This document shows positions 42,901 to 54,922 of a stretch of 64,000 nt of DNA, piece after piece. How positions within the stretch are numbered: position 1 is the first letter of the stretch; each line of letters begins with the position of its first letter. The translations under genes and the position numbers were made by a program. The notes beneath the pieces are model-generated. The model saw nothing but the letters and a program-made list of their open reading frames with translations, ran no database searches and had not been told where the DNA came from. This stretch comes from Phorcus lineatus (Eukaryota; Mollusca; Gastropoda; Trochida; Trochidae), in NCBI GenBank assembly GCA_921293015.1, contig OV121096.1, positions 6,514,285 through 6,578,284 of the forward strand. The letters are read 5' to 3'.

Positions 42901-45900
42901 ATTGCAGAAGCTCTCTTACGTGTCAACAACAAAAAAACCTCAAAGACACTAATACAAATCTTTCTTGAATAAAAAGAAAGAGTCTGTGAGCGTGTATTTC
43001 AAGTATGCGTCGACTGTAAGGCGAAGAGGAGCGACATGATTTAATTGGAACAGCTTGCAGAGACTGAAAGACGAGTCAAGGGGTAGTTGATAGAGAAGTT
43101 GCTAGTTATCAATGAGGTTGTTATCTTCAGAAACCACCTGTAACCATTATCAGAACGTCTACGTAGTTAAAGCATCTGATTCAAGATCCTCCCATCATTT
43201 GAAGTACTTGCTGAGAGAAGAGTCTCTTATGCGCGCCAATAAGACGTTTACTGGCCAAGTGGGAATTCATATTAAAGACACCATGTAATATACCCATCAC
43301 GTGAATGTAGCTCTAAATGTTATTTAGTGATTAGGAACGAGAATGACTTTATGGACTATGGATTCTAATGTCATTGATGACGTACTCGACAAGGCAGTAA
43401 AAACATAATTCGAATGTCGTCTTCACGGAAAACAGTTATATTGCAATTACTGGCGTCATTCTGAATCCAAAAGCAGCTTTAAAATAGATAAGAGAATCAA
43501 ATTAAAAACCGTGTCAATTAATGTAATGTAATTGAAGATTTAAGTAGTTTCGTATTAAAGGCACTATCAAATAACAATTTTTAAAAAGACTAAAAAGTCT
43601 AATTGATTAAATGCTACAATACACAGCCTTACTCCAGCCGTACTCCAAGTTCGGTTATCACTTTGTAGCAAACGCTACCTGATAAATCTATCATGAAGCA
43701 TCAGGAATATGAAGTAGGAATATGTGTCACAATGCATCCATTTTCTAGGCAAAGAGTTTGCGATGCTTTTCATTTCAGAAACGTGAAGATAATATCGATC
43801 TGAAACGTAGATTGCAAAGTAAGCGCTTGAGGGGTAATTCGGCCGTTTTGAAGATCATATTGAATTATCGGTGTTCGGTAACTTTCGTCAGTAACGCATG
43901 TATCTGTATGTAATGCACTTCAAGAAATTTGTGTAGAGGCCACCGCTGAAGGAACAACCTCACCACTAATGATTCCATGTTAACAATTACCATCTTATTT
44001 ACACATTTGCAAAGTTTTGAATTTTCAATATACAGTTCAACTATGTTAGTTTAGCTATGGAAAAAAACCCATTTATATACATTTAACGCCATCCTTCGTT
44101 GAAACAGCAACCGGCATCAAAATTTCTAATCACTCTTAGTTTACGGCTGTAAGTGAAAAATCAATAGTAATCTGTGAACGAACCACTGGAATTTCTGTCT
44201 ACCCACAGCTGTCAACTATCATATATTTCGGAGAAAATAATCCGTGCAAGTTTATCTGATGATACAAAGAAATCATGTCATAGAATAGAAAAGAACCACT
44301 CATTACTCCAGCAAAAAAAAGGAATTTTCAACAGAGATCTTTCAATCATTATTCGAAATCATTGAATATTCAGCTCGTTTGCATTGATAAAAACAGTTAC
44401 ACACATGCTAGTTACTAACTTAAGTTTTTCAATTACTGCTACGACTTGATAATGTTAACTTGACTGACACCCGCACAAAATGATCATAATTAAATCAACA
44501 TCTGCAACTTCTCAGATCCGCATTGTTTTTCCCGTGATGCATTTCCTTCTGTTCAGTACAAAGATACGTTACAGACGTCAATCAGACGTCTTTGCGTTGA
44601 AAAATAAACTTTTAAAAATTAGGTTATTTATATATCGTTTCAAAACCCAACTGTTTTTTTTTAATTGAATAATACAGAACAACTTCTAGTTGAGGAAAGA
44701 TGAATGAACAATAATACATTTAGAGGTAATGTAGCAGGTTTATTTTCAGGAATGCATTCCACTAAAAAATATCAAATGTTACCAATTAATTAGCAATCGT
44801 TTAAGTCAATACAAGAATTTCTACACAATACAAATTCCATTGTCTTAATGATTAAAAGGTATTCACACTAAAATGGCCAGTTTCAATTTTGGCTTGACCT
44901 TTGACTACGGCTAAGAATGATCAGTTATAGATAATGAGAGGTTTTCGATTTTTGAATATAGGTGAGTTGAGTTGGGTATTAACGCCGCTTTCAAGAGTGT
45001 TTCGCTTATATCATGCCTGCTAGTATCATTGCAGAGAGAAAGCCTGCAACACTACCGTGACTAAGCACTGCGGTGAAACCGCGCTGATATTCAGTGTAAC
45101 ATCGCACCCATGCATTACTGCATGTAGAACTATACTCTACTGCAGATACTTTTGCCGAGCCCCTGGCGGGATTCGAACCACGGACCTCTTGATCCGGAGC
45201 CCGCCAGTGGCTAATCACTGTGCTATCCCGCCCGTTTTGAAAAAGAGCATGCCTTTATACATATTTAACGGCGAAAATTAAGCGGATAAGGTTCAAAACC
45301 CGTGACTTTAGACACCCTTATGCACACATTGCAGTGACAAAACGTGTACAAATTAGCTTGTTATTAAAACTATCATTTCATGAAGCTGGCAATGACATCA
45401 TACGAAACATGCTTAGTTCATGATAATGATATAAAACAATAATTGAGGGTGTTATGCTATATCATGGATCATATCCACATCATAGTAAAATGCTTTAGTT
45501 TCGAAAACATTATCCTTACAAACACACAAGCACAAATACTTTCCCAGACGCTAGTCTAGACACTTGATCAATAAAAGGAAACCTAAAATCTATAATTATT
45601 CAACAGCTGCTGACCTTTTTAAGTGGAAAACAATGCGTGAATAAGAGCATACTCATCTATGTATTATAAAAACATATATTGTTACGTCGAATCCATCTTA
45701 CAACATCAGAAACAAATTATGAATGTTATTAAAATTAAACATTGATAGCAGTCTGAAAAGTTATCATCAACATAAACATTCAACATTTATCCACATAAAC
45801 AATTTCCCTTTCTGTATCTATTGAACATATTTCTAAACAGCAGATCGTTTACCAAAGATAACTTCTTTTGCAAATACTGTGAGATAGAAGTGCCATAATG

Positions 45901-48900
45901 ATTCCCATAACAGAAAATCAAGTGTCTACATACTAGGCATTGTACCTTATATTGATTTTCCTGTATACAAACTGAAGTCAATTATTCTCTTTAGCGCAAG
46001 AGACAAACTAGCTGTGAGTTGAACACGATACTGTTTATTTAGGCAAGTCGTATTTTGAACTTTTCCCTGATAGAATCCTATGGAACAGATTATCTTCAAC
46101 AAATTCATTTTATTGAGTCTAATCTTACTATGCCTGAGAATCATAATATGCTGGACGAATACTCAACGGATTTACCAAGTGTTTAATGGCATCTTGAATA
46201 TAAATTTACTATTATTTGACACAAATTGCGAATCATTGACAATTGTGAATACACAAAAATATCTTCATCACGATACAGCGTGTATGTTACCGACATTCAA
46301 ACGGCAATTATCCATTACGTTTCATTTATTTTCTCTTTCATCTAAATGGCGACTGTAGATCGAAGAGATATCAGCTGATGCTACACTGATCTCACAACGG
46401 AGAAATGTATTTTTGCTGTAGGACAATTTGAAGTTTGATGAGTTTCAAATGTATTCCTCGTTAAATGGATCAAACAACGTATAATGTAAATTTACAATAA
46501 CTTCTGTCATGTGCATACATATTTACATGGATAGTCTAATGTACATAACCTGTTAAATAGATAATAAATGGTCACATGTACGTACCTGTGTTAAATAAAT
46601 CTGTATACATAAAGTCTTAAATAGATTATACATAGTCCAATGTACATAAAGTATTAGATAGATCATGCCTAGTCCAAAGTGCATAAAGTGTTAAATAGAT
46701 CATGCATAGTCCCATGTGCGTAAAGATCATACATGGCCCCTATGTGCATAAAGTGTTAAATAGATCATACATGTACATAGTCCCATGTGCATAAAGTGTT
46801 AAATAGATAATGCATGGTCCCATGTACATATAGTTAAATAGATCATACATGGCCCCATGTACATAAAGTGTTAGATATATAGATTATGCATACATGTAGT
46901 CCCATGTACATAAAGTGTTAAATAGATCATACATGGCCCCATGTACATAACGTGTTAAATAAATCATGCATAGTCCCATATGCATAAAGTGTTGAATAGA
47001 TCATACATGGCCCCATGTACATAACGTGTTAAATAGATCATGCATGGTCCCAAGTGCATAACGTGTTAAATAGATAATGCATGGTCCCAAGTACATAAAG
47101 TGTTAAATAGATCATACATAGTCCCATGTACATAAAGTGTTAAATAGATAATGCATGGTCCCATGTACATAACGTGTTAGATAGATCATGCATGGTCCCA
47201 AGTGCATAACGTGTTAAATAGATAATGCATGGTCCCATGTACATAAAGTGTTAAATAGATCATGCATAGTCCCAAGTGCATAAAGTGTTAAATAGATCAT
47301 ACATAGTTCCACGTACATAAAGTGTTAAATAGATCATACATGGTCCCATGTACATAACGTGTTAGATAGATCATGCATGGTCCCAAGTGCATAACGTGTT
47401 AAATAGATAATGCATGGTCCCATGTACATAAAGTGTTAAATAGATAATGCATGGTCCCATGTACATAACGTGTTAAATAGATAATGCATGGTCCCATGTG
47501 CATAAAGTGTTAAATAGATCATACATGGCCCCATGTACATAACGTGTTAAATAGATAATGCATGGTCCCATGTACATAACGTGTTAGATAGATCATGCAT
47601 AGTCCCATGTACATAAAGTGTTAAATAGATCATACATAGTTCCATGTACATAAAGTGTTAAATAGATCATACATGGTCCCATGTACATAACGTGTTAGAT
47701 AGATCATGCATGGTCCCAAGTGCATAACGTGTTAAATAGATAATGCATGGTCCCATGTACATAAAGTGTTAAATAGATAATGCATGGTCCCATGTACATA
47801 ACGTGTTAAATAGATAATGCATGGTCCCATGTACATAACGTGTTAGATAGATCATGCATGGTCCCATGTACATAAAGTGTTAAATAGATAATGCATGGCC
47901 CCATGTACATAACGTGTTAAATAGATAATGCATGGTCCCATGTACATAAAGTGTTAAATAGATAATGAATGGTCCCATGTACATAAAGTGTTAAATAGAT
48001 CATGCATGGCCCCATGTACATAACGTGTTAAATAGATCGCACATAGTCCCATGTGCATAACGTGTTGACTAGATCATGCATGGCCCGCTGTACATAAAGT
48101 GTTAAGGATGTTCGCTCCTCAGTCACAGTTACAAAATTCAAATAACCTTAAATGATAATGTTCTTATATAATAAACCAAAATGAAGCAGTAATTTCTCAA
48201 TTTTGATCATCTTGACTAAATATTCATCAAAATAAAGAGTATTTTCATTTTGAAATAATTGATAATTTTGCTGACTCAGCAATTTTAATTGTAACTATTA
48301 TTTGAGCAAGTTCTATTATCTGTTTTTCTTAGAAAGTAGATGTTGTTAAATAAATATGATTTGTATGAATGCGTTTGGGTATATTTTAAGATAATGAGGG
48401 GGAGAAAGCATGTTTATAGTCAAAAAATAGCTTGAAATGTTGATACTTTAATTGAAATGTGCTGTAGCGCCTAAAAACCCACAGTACAATACATATTTTT
48501 TACTTTTTTTTCTGGAAGAAGATTATGTTAACTCTAAAATGTTTTCATATTAAGTATATTAAGTTTAATACAGAAACTAATTAAAATTTAAGATTTCTCC
48601 GAACAGGTCATGATTTTTCCATATACTCCCATGATAAAATTCTGACTGACAGATGGATCTTTGTCATGAAATATCTCGAAAAAAAACACACTAACCCCTA
48701 TTTTTGGGGGTGGATATTTCAAGGAAATACACTAAACCTTTGAAAAAAAAACAAGTTAGAAAGAAAAGTTAAATACTTTAAATTTGAGGAACGGACATCC
48801 TTAAATAGATCATACACGGTCCCATGTACATAAGGTGTTAAATACAGCATACAAAGGCTGTGTATACTTTACGAGTCTTAAGTAGATAAGGTTTGTTACG

Positions 48901-51900
48901 GATCATTGAAAAATTTCTTTGAGTGACATTTGTAAGTTGAAAGTCTCAATTGTCTTTACATACAATTTTTTTACAACTGTTTGAGTCAACTAGACATGGG
49001 TGTTTAACAGAGCATGTAGAAAAGTTGTCCAATTGATGATATTAAAACAGTGAGTGGTCAATCGTACTTAACTTTTAAAATTTCAAACCTACTTGTTTAA
49101 AAGAAAAGCATAAAAAACAAACAAAAGATAAGAATTTGAGTTGCTGACTGTTCAAAATAATAATAATATTTGATTACACAAAGAACATGTTTCGTCTGCT
49201 TTAACTTAGAATAAAATCATTACAGAAAGTTTTGGTATAGTAGGCCATAATTTTTTGAAAATATACCATTACGTAATTATATTGGGGGAGTTGACAAGGC
49301 TATGTAAAGTCAAACCCAGATAAGAATGTGCGAAGGCTAAAACACATATCTCTTTGAAGAATGAAAGTTGATGAAACGTGACCTTTGATAATGAGCCAAT
49401 TGCGGACTGTAGCCCTTATTAGTGTAGGATACAACAGTATAGTTTTACGTTGTAGTGTATACTAACGATACAATTAACTTTTCTTATCATACTGAGATAG
49501 ACGTGATACCATACTTATAGCTGAATCACCACGAAGACTGTAACTAGGCAGTCATGTGTCCATTATGTAGATCAATTGTGAATTCAAATTTCATATATAT
49601 CAAACTGACATGAGGGGAATCTGATATGATCACTAAATATATAAACTTAATTTCATCGAACCAAATACGAGCATAACGATAGTTTTGTTTTACGTTGGTG
49701 GAATTGGCTGTTTTATGCAAGGATTCACACTTAATCACAGCATGTACTTGAATGACACTTAGAATTTATTCCCAGACGGGATCTAAACGTTGATCTAGTC
49801 GAAAAGAACAACTCCATTCAAATGAATCTAAAAAATTATGTTCTTTTCCCCAAATGGCAACGTTTGAGTGAAATATTGTGGTCCTTTTACTTCCTTGTTT
49901 CATAAATATTCACATCTTGCAAAAATAATGACCAAAATATTCAGACTTCAATTACGGTACTCACATTTTGGTTATTTGTTTTTTCTACTACTCAAAGAAA
50001 TCGTGCTGACCCATATCTAGACTGCATTCATAGTCTAAACACTTTGGATCAAATGCATATGTAACAAATATTGAAGGAATTATCACATTATAGGACATCA
50101 CACGGATCATTGGGTCGCCAAAGGTATATCGATCTGTTGTATAAACATGGATGATGTTCTGGACAAGAGAAAGCCAGCGGATATTTGCAGTGTTCGTATA
50201 GGCTATGGATATCGGTGTACTCTGTCTAAATTTAAAGAGACACTCGTGATTTTCATGACATGTCATTTCGCATTCATACGTGCCGAAACACCATTTATGA
50301 ACATATTAAATCAAAACATTAATCCACAAATGCGTGATATGTCCTACTTCTATATAATTATCCTATTTTAATAAATGCCCCAGCGCGTGTCGAAGCCGAA
50401 AATACACATACCATTTATACAGCTGCCATTTAGACAACATCGACATTTTTAAGCATCATTCACCCAAAACATGATTTTAGAGAGGATGAAGAAAACACAT
50501 ATTCTAATCATATACTTGAGATGATTGTCTTAGTGCAACAGGAACACATATGGCAGGCATTTTACGCAACACTTGGGTCAAAACTGAAAACTCATATTTA
50601 TACATTATCTTTAACTATTGTCATTTCAAAATATATTTGGTACACAACGCAATATATATCATAATAATGACCCCTTCACAAAAAGAAAATATGATGATTT
50701 ACATAGGAATCCTTGCAAAGTTAAACTTTATTCTGCAGCTACACATTTAAAAAACAATCAACTCTACTTTTATCTCCTATTTGATTTAGATAATTTTTCA
50801 AAATTACGTTAACCAATTGACGTAAACCATTGTCCGGTTTTCGATGTGAATTGCAACTTTATACCGTTATATTTGCCGATTCAGATCAACATGATACTTG
50901 TCTGCATCTGTCAGCAGGTGCAACAAAGCTGACCAGGTTAAAGAGTCAAGGTGAAACTTTGGTCGTTATATATTCTGCCGACACTCTATGGCTACATATT
51001 TCCTCCATCTTTTTCTTTATTTCCCTCCATTTACTGACCCTTATACTGACTCCCTATACCGATATTTCTACTCTTGTTTGGACGGGTAACTTCCACTGGA
51101 ACACTGCAGACAGCACGTTAAACCCTACTCACTCACTCACCCTTAGTATACTCGGTATGATGTCACAATTCATAAAGATTGGCATGTGTGACTGCCACAA
51201 CTTCATGGTTGTCTCTTTAAGTCATCACACACGTATGCAATGATCATACATGGAAAATCAATGCAGATTGGCCTGGACGGCTTTAAAGTTTCAAGGTTTT
51301 AAGCGTAAGTTACAGAGCTACAGAGATAAATCACATAAATCTATTTGTCCGAACTTCTTCCACAGGTCAAGAAATGTCGATGCATATTAGAGATCTCTAT
51401 CAAATCCTAGAAATGATGTCAAATTCAAATCTACCATGCACTCGTGCACAGATATCACAGATAATTTCCAACCTGTTGTTATTGTATCCGATGCATGAAG
51501 ACGTGAGAAACAAACTTGCCAATAAAAAGAATCGATGATAAAAGGATCACTATATGCATCTATGTTTACCATGTCATCGAAATCTATTAAGCCCCTTAAC
51601 ACTCGCTTTAAACTTATAACTATAAACTTGGCAGGAGGAAAGGACAGCTGATATCCATGAGAAGCCACAATTCGTTAAATGTCAGGATGAGTGATTTATT
51701 TTTATTCTCAGGAAACATCGGATTTTACTGATTTTTGCTATTTATAAAATGCGTGATACGCGAGATTACGAAAGACACAATTGACACATCACTTACAAAT
51801 GGTCTTTATAAAAACTTACCATGTCAGAAGCGTTGGCACACATTTTGTAAGGATTGAATGAATACAAAGCCGGATGCAGATGAAGGATAAAGAAGTTTAA

Positions 51901-53812
51901 ATGTCGTGACTTAACATGGATCAGAAGGAAACGTTCTTGCTCCCTCTGACATTTTGGGTTAAATAAACAAGTGAATATTTCTAAATGTCTCATAAAGATC
52001 AAATCCGGATGCCTGAGGTAAAATGGCGCCAGATGAATTTATTCGGTACTAAGCAATGTGTTTAGTAATTTATATCAAATAAATTCTTTAATATATTCTT
52101 TTTAACAGAATGTCTTTCATTGAAATATAATGTGTGATGAAAAAATGTCATCAGTTGAATGTAGAAATAACATATCAATCTAACAAAAATAGGGATTGTA
52201 CGTCCTCTTCAAGTACATGCGTCCCTGTAACTTCCAAAAACATAATATCGATACGTTAAAAATATTATAATCATTATGGATATCGAAAGATTAAGTTAAT
52301 AAATTCAAAATGTGAAATTATAGCACTTTAATTTTCAATTTATATGGAATCATTTATGAAAACTCAAAGTATTTAAACAATGGTCAGACAATACTAAAGA
52401 ATCAACATCTCCTGTACCGTTGGTATGCAAGGTTTCTGCCTGTAGATGAAGGGTTAATAAGGTATAACAAGAGTTTAATCGGAGTTGGTGAGGATCAGAA
52501 AACTGATAATAAGCATTTGTGATGAAAGAAGTCAATTTTCAACTTAATAAGAAATCGATTGACGAGGTCCAAAAAAAGCTTTTTCAACTCCAATGTAGTG
52601 TTGAAAGACGAATACATTCATAAGAAATAGCTTTACGTTTTCTTATACCCACTATAGAACTATGTCGTACATTGACCACACATATCGTTGCATTTATAAT
52701 GCGAGTCAGCGTAAGCGGACAAATCATTAAAACTATATATTAAAACACCTTAATAACGCCATAAAACAATGACGTGAAATCCGACACACTTGTTACAATG
52801 GGCAATCAGCCTCGATAGGGGGTAGTATCTAATTGAACTTGACTTAAGCATATTGGAAAAAGTTTCGAAGTTAGAATCGATCTTACTAGTTGTAAATTAA
52901 TGTGTTTTATGTATACATTTTCTAAAATGCGTGTACATTTATAGTTGCACTTAGCTTATTTCATATATAACGAAATAATGACATTAGTATTTAAACATTT
53001 CTGAAAATCAGGATTAACTAACCTAATATATCTGTAATTTATAATTTCTCATTATTTCGAGTAAACGGCAAACACGTAAGTGTTGCTCAAACAAACAGCT
53101 TTGTTTTTTAAAACAATATTTCATATTTCATATGAACAAAACGTACATTCATTCATCTTTCATTCGTACATTCATCAATTGCGATTTGTCAAAGAAACTT
53201 CCCCAAAATTCAGGAAAAAATAAAGTTTCTTTAACATAAGTAAAAAAGAACCTATACTAACTGCATTTACACATTATATGTTGTAAAACATGGGACCGTG
53301 TTTTTCAAAGTTCCAAAAATGTAAGATTAAATATCTACAAAGCAAAGCAACGTCTACATTTGACATAAAGTATGTTACAAAATACAAAATTACAGGATAC
53401 AGTGAGCTAGCAATGAATTGACAGTGAATTAACGGAATTTCTGAAAAAGCAATAACAAATAATATTTACAAAGCAAAGGATAGTTGCTTTGAACTGATAC
53501 ACCAAATGATATTTACAAAATATGAACCAGTGAAGAAGAATGAATAAACAGTCAATAAAGGATACTGATGTACGAAACAATTAAAACATCACTGTTTCTT
53601 GAATAATACTCTGATATAAACTCATAATTCACTAGGAGACAGTGAACGAGCAATTAAATTTAACGATTTACAATACACTATGTTACCAACAAATAGTTAT
53701 CCCTTAACAATAACGGAATAAATGAACAAACTGGAAAGACAAACATCATAGACTCACCTATAGCGAGAAGAGACATCAGACAGTATAGTCCAGGAACCAG
53801 CAAACGATACAT
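33739..53812 (-). CDS. Quiver/sleepless-like LU-domain (Ly6/uPAR) protein, three coding exons
   Basis: Joining 53812-53758, 34564-34412 and 33986-33739 gives 456 nt (151 residues plus stop) with every phase matching. Residues 1-18 (MYRLLVPGLYCLMSLLAI) are a signal peptide. Residues 24-117 are an LU domain with ten cysteines at 24, 27, 35, 49, 56, 79, 94, 109, 111 and 116, ending in the C-N pair 116-117. IKCYICD and VIRSCYAFG with TYCFCSKDSCN are typical of the quiver subgroup. Sequons lie at N89 and N103. Residues about 130-150 are hydrophobic, consistent with a GPI-anchor signal. Known relatives are small GPI-linked surface proteins; Drosophila quiver/sleepless modulates potassium channels and nicotinic receptors. 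The exact function here is unknown. Intron 1 is about 19.2 kb and repeat-filled; intron 2 is 425 bp and starts with GC. Confidence 0.88.
34039..34160. repeat. ATC trinucleotide microsatellite in intron 2
   Basis: Imperfect (ATC)n with AAC variants fills much of the 425-bp intron. Its minus-strand translation gives a poly-methionine frame, which is not a gene. Confidence 0.95.
34412..34564 (-). CDS. LU gene exon 2
   Basis: The acceptor is TTTGTTTTCAG|GA. It encodes the second base of codon 19 through the first base of codon 70, including TAIKCYICD and YAKCGKQIQPP. The end CAAG|GCAAGT is a canonical GC-type donor. The GT four bases further on would break the reading frame with exon 3. Confidence 0.9.
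34565..35478 (-). other. Start of giant intron 1, no repeat recognised
   Basis: AT-rich intron sequence with no supported feature. Confidence 0.5.
35480..36043 (+). pseudogene. LINE (non-LTR retrotransposon) C-terminal relic
   Basis: The frame from about 35490 reads KRMINFYHKHVLENNNLSF, meets a TGA at 35604-35606 where W or a similar residue would be expected, and reopens to about 36040. The later part has MLKFRTTNHKLPIEKGRW, then NRTCNLCN and DEFHYIFRC. This is the C-x-x-C...H-x-x-x-C knuckle found after the reverse transcriptase in many LINEs. The reverse transcriptase core is missing, so this is a 5'-truncated, decayed copy in the sense opposite to the LU gene. Confidence 0.8.
36226..36251 (+). 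promoter_or_regulatory. Four tandem AAGGTC repeats (AGGTCA half-sites)
   Basis: AAGGTC is repeated four times without spacing, creating three TCAAGGTCA sequences. TCAAGGTCA is the extended half-site bound by monomeric nuclear receptors (NR5A and ERR types). Function is unproven; it may be simple repeat growth. Confidence 0.4.
36252..37440. other. Intron 1 DNA with weak degenerate repeats
   Basis: Between about 36330 and 36740, AAGTTATGGATCAAAGTT-like strings recur at about 36335, 36610 and 36705, suggesting an old degenerate repeat. Nothing else is supported. Confidence 0.35.
37455..41630. repeat. Diverged tandem array of a ~1.65-kb unit (~2.5 copies)
   Basis: Blocks recur in the same order. 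GTACCAGTGTCAG..GATG is at about 37560 and 40003. The AACCGATAACATTGATATGTG type is at about 38070 and 40132, continuing to the end of a ~510-bp block. The AATGTCCATTTTCAT..GGGTCAGA type is at 38991-39067 and 40779-40848. AATCGTTTTCT...ACAGAATGT is at about 39378 and 40988. The CTGCAGCAGTGA/GTGCAGCGGTGA block is at about 39700 and 41406. The spacing is about 1,615 bp for the right pair. It is about 2,080 bp for the left pair, which carries an extra hairpin element. The copies are clearly diverged, with no shared intact reading frame. Confidence 0.8.
38570..38945. mobile_element. Hairpin-bearing insertion in one copy of the array
   Basis: A strong inverted repeat at 38651-38761 has arms beginning CCATGACATACTATGTTTAC, with the centre GAGCAAGAGCGAG. 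It is followed by two TGACGTCA motifs (38871-38878 and 38896-38903). The other copy of the array lacks this ~380 bp, so it is probably an inserted non-autonomous element. The exact borders are uncertain. Confidence 0.55.
41631..44960. other. Intron 1 DNA, nothing recognised
   Basis: No exon, RNA gene or repeat family is supported; all open frames are short. Confidence 0.45.
44962..45236 (-). mobile_element. tRNA-derived SINE, full-length-like copy
   Basis: On the minus strand the A box TAGCACAGTGATT (45225-45213) and a perfect B box GGTTCGAATCC (45179-45169) head the element. The segment CTCCGGATCAAGAGG resembles a tRNA-Arg anticodon arm. The body ends with GATATAAGCGAAA and TTGAAAGCGGCGTTAATACC. 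Head and tail match the plus-strand copy at 5745-6045, so they form one family. Confidence 0.85.
45237..46508. other. Intron 1 DNA, nothing recognised
   Basis: No supported feature. Confidence 0.45.
46510..48101. repeat. 37-bp satellite array, more than 40 copies
   Basis: The unit is approximately TGTTAAATAGATCATGCATG followed by GTCCCATGTACATAAAG, with period 37. The left edge (46510-46700) is degenerate and the centre is homogeneous. Variant units recur at multiples of the period: the GTGTTAGATAG variant starts at about 47174, 47359 and 47692 (185 = 5 x 37; 333 = 9 x 37). This indicates higher-order amplification. The array lies in intron 1 of the LU gene and continues after the insertion at 48801. 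Confidence 0.95.
48106..48800. mobile_element. 695-bp TTAA-flanked non-autonomous element inside the satellite
   Basis: The left end is GGATGTTCGCTCCTCA and the right end is the complement of GGATGTCCGTTCCTCA (two mismatches). TTAA flanks both sides (48102-48105 and 48801-48804). The satellite unit GTG-TTAA-ATAGATC is cut exactly at its TTAA and resumes with ATAGATCATACACGG. No open frame of note lies inside. TTAA duplication is typical of piggyBac and Kolobok groups; assignment is uncertain. Confidence 0.88.
48801..48865. repeat. 37-bp satellite, continuation after the insertion
   Basis: The interrupted unit resumes and is followed by one partial, diverged copy ending near 48865. Confidence 0.85.
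48866..50845. other. Intron 1 DNA, nothing firmly recognised
   Basis: A 92-codon minus-strand frame at 49988-50266 contains AFDPKCLDYECSLDMG, but no domain or splice support was found. Confidence 0.4.
50850..51142 (+). mobile_element. Decayed SINE with (ACTC)n tail
   Basis: The stretch ends CAGACAGCACGTTAAACCCT followed by ACTCACTCACTCACCC, a tail of the kind seen on molluscan SINEs. The upstream body (CAGGTGCAACAAAGCTGACC) has no intact A or B box. The 137-codon frame across it is a by-product. Confidence 0.5.
51143..53757. other. Intron 1 DNA with an exon-like minus-strand stretch
   Basis: At about 51823-52013 (minus) an open frame is bounded by TTTTACCTCAG| and GACATG|GTAAGT. It contains FNPYKMCANASDM. 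No homologue or partner exon is recognised, so it is not called as a gene. Confidence 0.3.
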
Positions 53813-53862
53813 TGCAAGAGTTGTAGCATCACCGTCCTTCCTCCCCTCTTCTGTGTGCGAGA
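53758..53862 (-). CDS. LU gene exon 1 (5' UTR end plus signal peptide)
   Basis: The ATG is at 53812. The 18 codons read MYRLLVPGLYCLMSLLAI, and the exon ends ATAG|GTGAGT at 53758/53757, leaving one base that completes Gly19 with exon 2. A plausible acceptor, TATTCTCGGTGCAG|, at 53863 suggests that the exon starts at 53862 and is joined to an upstream non-coding exon. Confidence 0.85.
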
Positions 53863-54694
53863 CTGCACCGAGAATACAATGCCTCAGCTATTGTGGACTA
53901 GTCCATCTTTGTCAGAAGGGGAGAATCACGCCGTACCCATGCATTAAGCCTGCTTGTAGAGTTGTTGTCTGGTAATTGCCCGACGGAAAAGCGTCGCATA
54001 GGGCTGATCGGGGCTTTGAAGATTGATCCAGTCTAACTAGGCCCAAATAGAAGGGCTTTAGGAAAATTAAACTAATTATGATGTGTATGGCTTCCTGCCA
54101 AGTCTCAATTATTCCCACTGTCATTGTTTGAACTCTCTTGTTGTTAAATCTTTTAATGAAATAATCTTTCTGAAACAGAAAATAGTGCTATGAACAGGAG
54201 CTGCTGTCCTGGCTAATATCAACTTCGATGTAGCAACTAACTAATTACACAGATATGATGAAAATTAATGTTATGAAGAAAAAAATATATGATCATTTAA
54301 TAGACTTCTCCAGAGAGATTTTGTATAAGACAAGAAATTTATCTAACGGGCTTCTTCTCTGATACCAAGTTTGTGGCCCTGAGTGAAAATAATTTAATTC
54401 ACGAGTGACAAAACATTTATATAAAAGGGGTACGAGATATAAATCTTAGCTACCACCAACTTTTACGATTTATTTTCTTTCAAGTTCTTAATGTGCCTTT
54501 TAGTGTTTAATATTCATATAGCAGATTGCAAATGAAAACTTAACATACTTTCACTTTATATAAGAATGCGACATTGATAAGTAACATTTTTACGCTCAAA
54601 TCCTACGTTTATTTATTACGTGAATTGTAGTGAAATCTGTTGCACCTATTCCAAACGAAGCGTACATGATAAAAATAAATTCGAAAATTCTTAC
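53863..54694. other. Probable 5' intron or upstream region of the LU gene
   Basis: No coding sequence is recognised. Confidence 0.4.
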
Positions 54695-54764
54695 CTGGAA
54701 TGATGTCATATCATGGGGGCCATCACTTGACAGATTCTCGTGGTAGAAGGTACGTCACCACAAC
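54695..54764 (-). other. Possible non-coding 5' UTR exon of the LU gene
   Basis: It is bounded by CCTTACTTTTCAG| (54765) and TTCCAG|GTAAGAA (54695/54694), both strong splice signals on the minus strand. Inside, two ATGs lead to a quick stop (ATGGCCCCCATGATATGA), so it would be a leader with a tiny upstream ORF. Its link to exon 1 is inferred from order, strand and a matching acceptor at 53863. Confidence 0.45.
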
Positions 54765-54922
54765 CTGAAAAGTAAGGTTACGTGGAGGAGGGGTCAAACG
54801 TCTCTTCAGTTAACTCGGTCAACCCTAGTCATAAAATAAATCATTACTCTCCCGTTGAAGATACCGCCGTTTAATAAATCTACAAAGTTATTACACATTG
54901 TGTAATAACATCGCGTGTTGAT

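Noticed and set aside
49988-50266. 92-codon minus-strand frame with a cysteine-containing end
   Set aside because: No domain, start context or splice support could be found.
50830-51243. 137-codon plus-strand frame
   Set aside because: It runs through a decayed SINE and its ACTC tail; no domain is visible.
51387-52013. Two exon-like minus-strand frames with plausible splice sites
   Set aside because: No recognised domain, no identified partner exons, and frames of this length are common by chance in this window.
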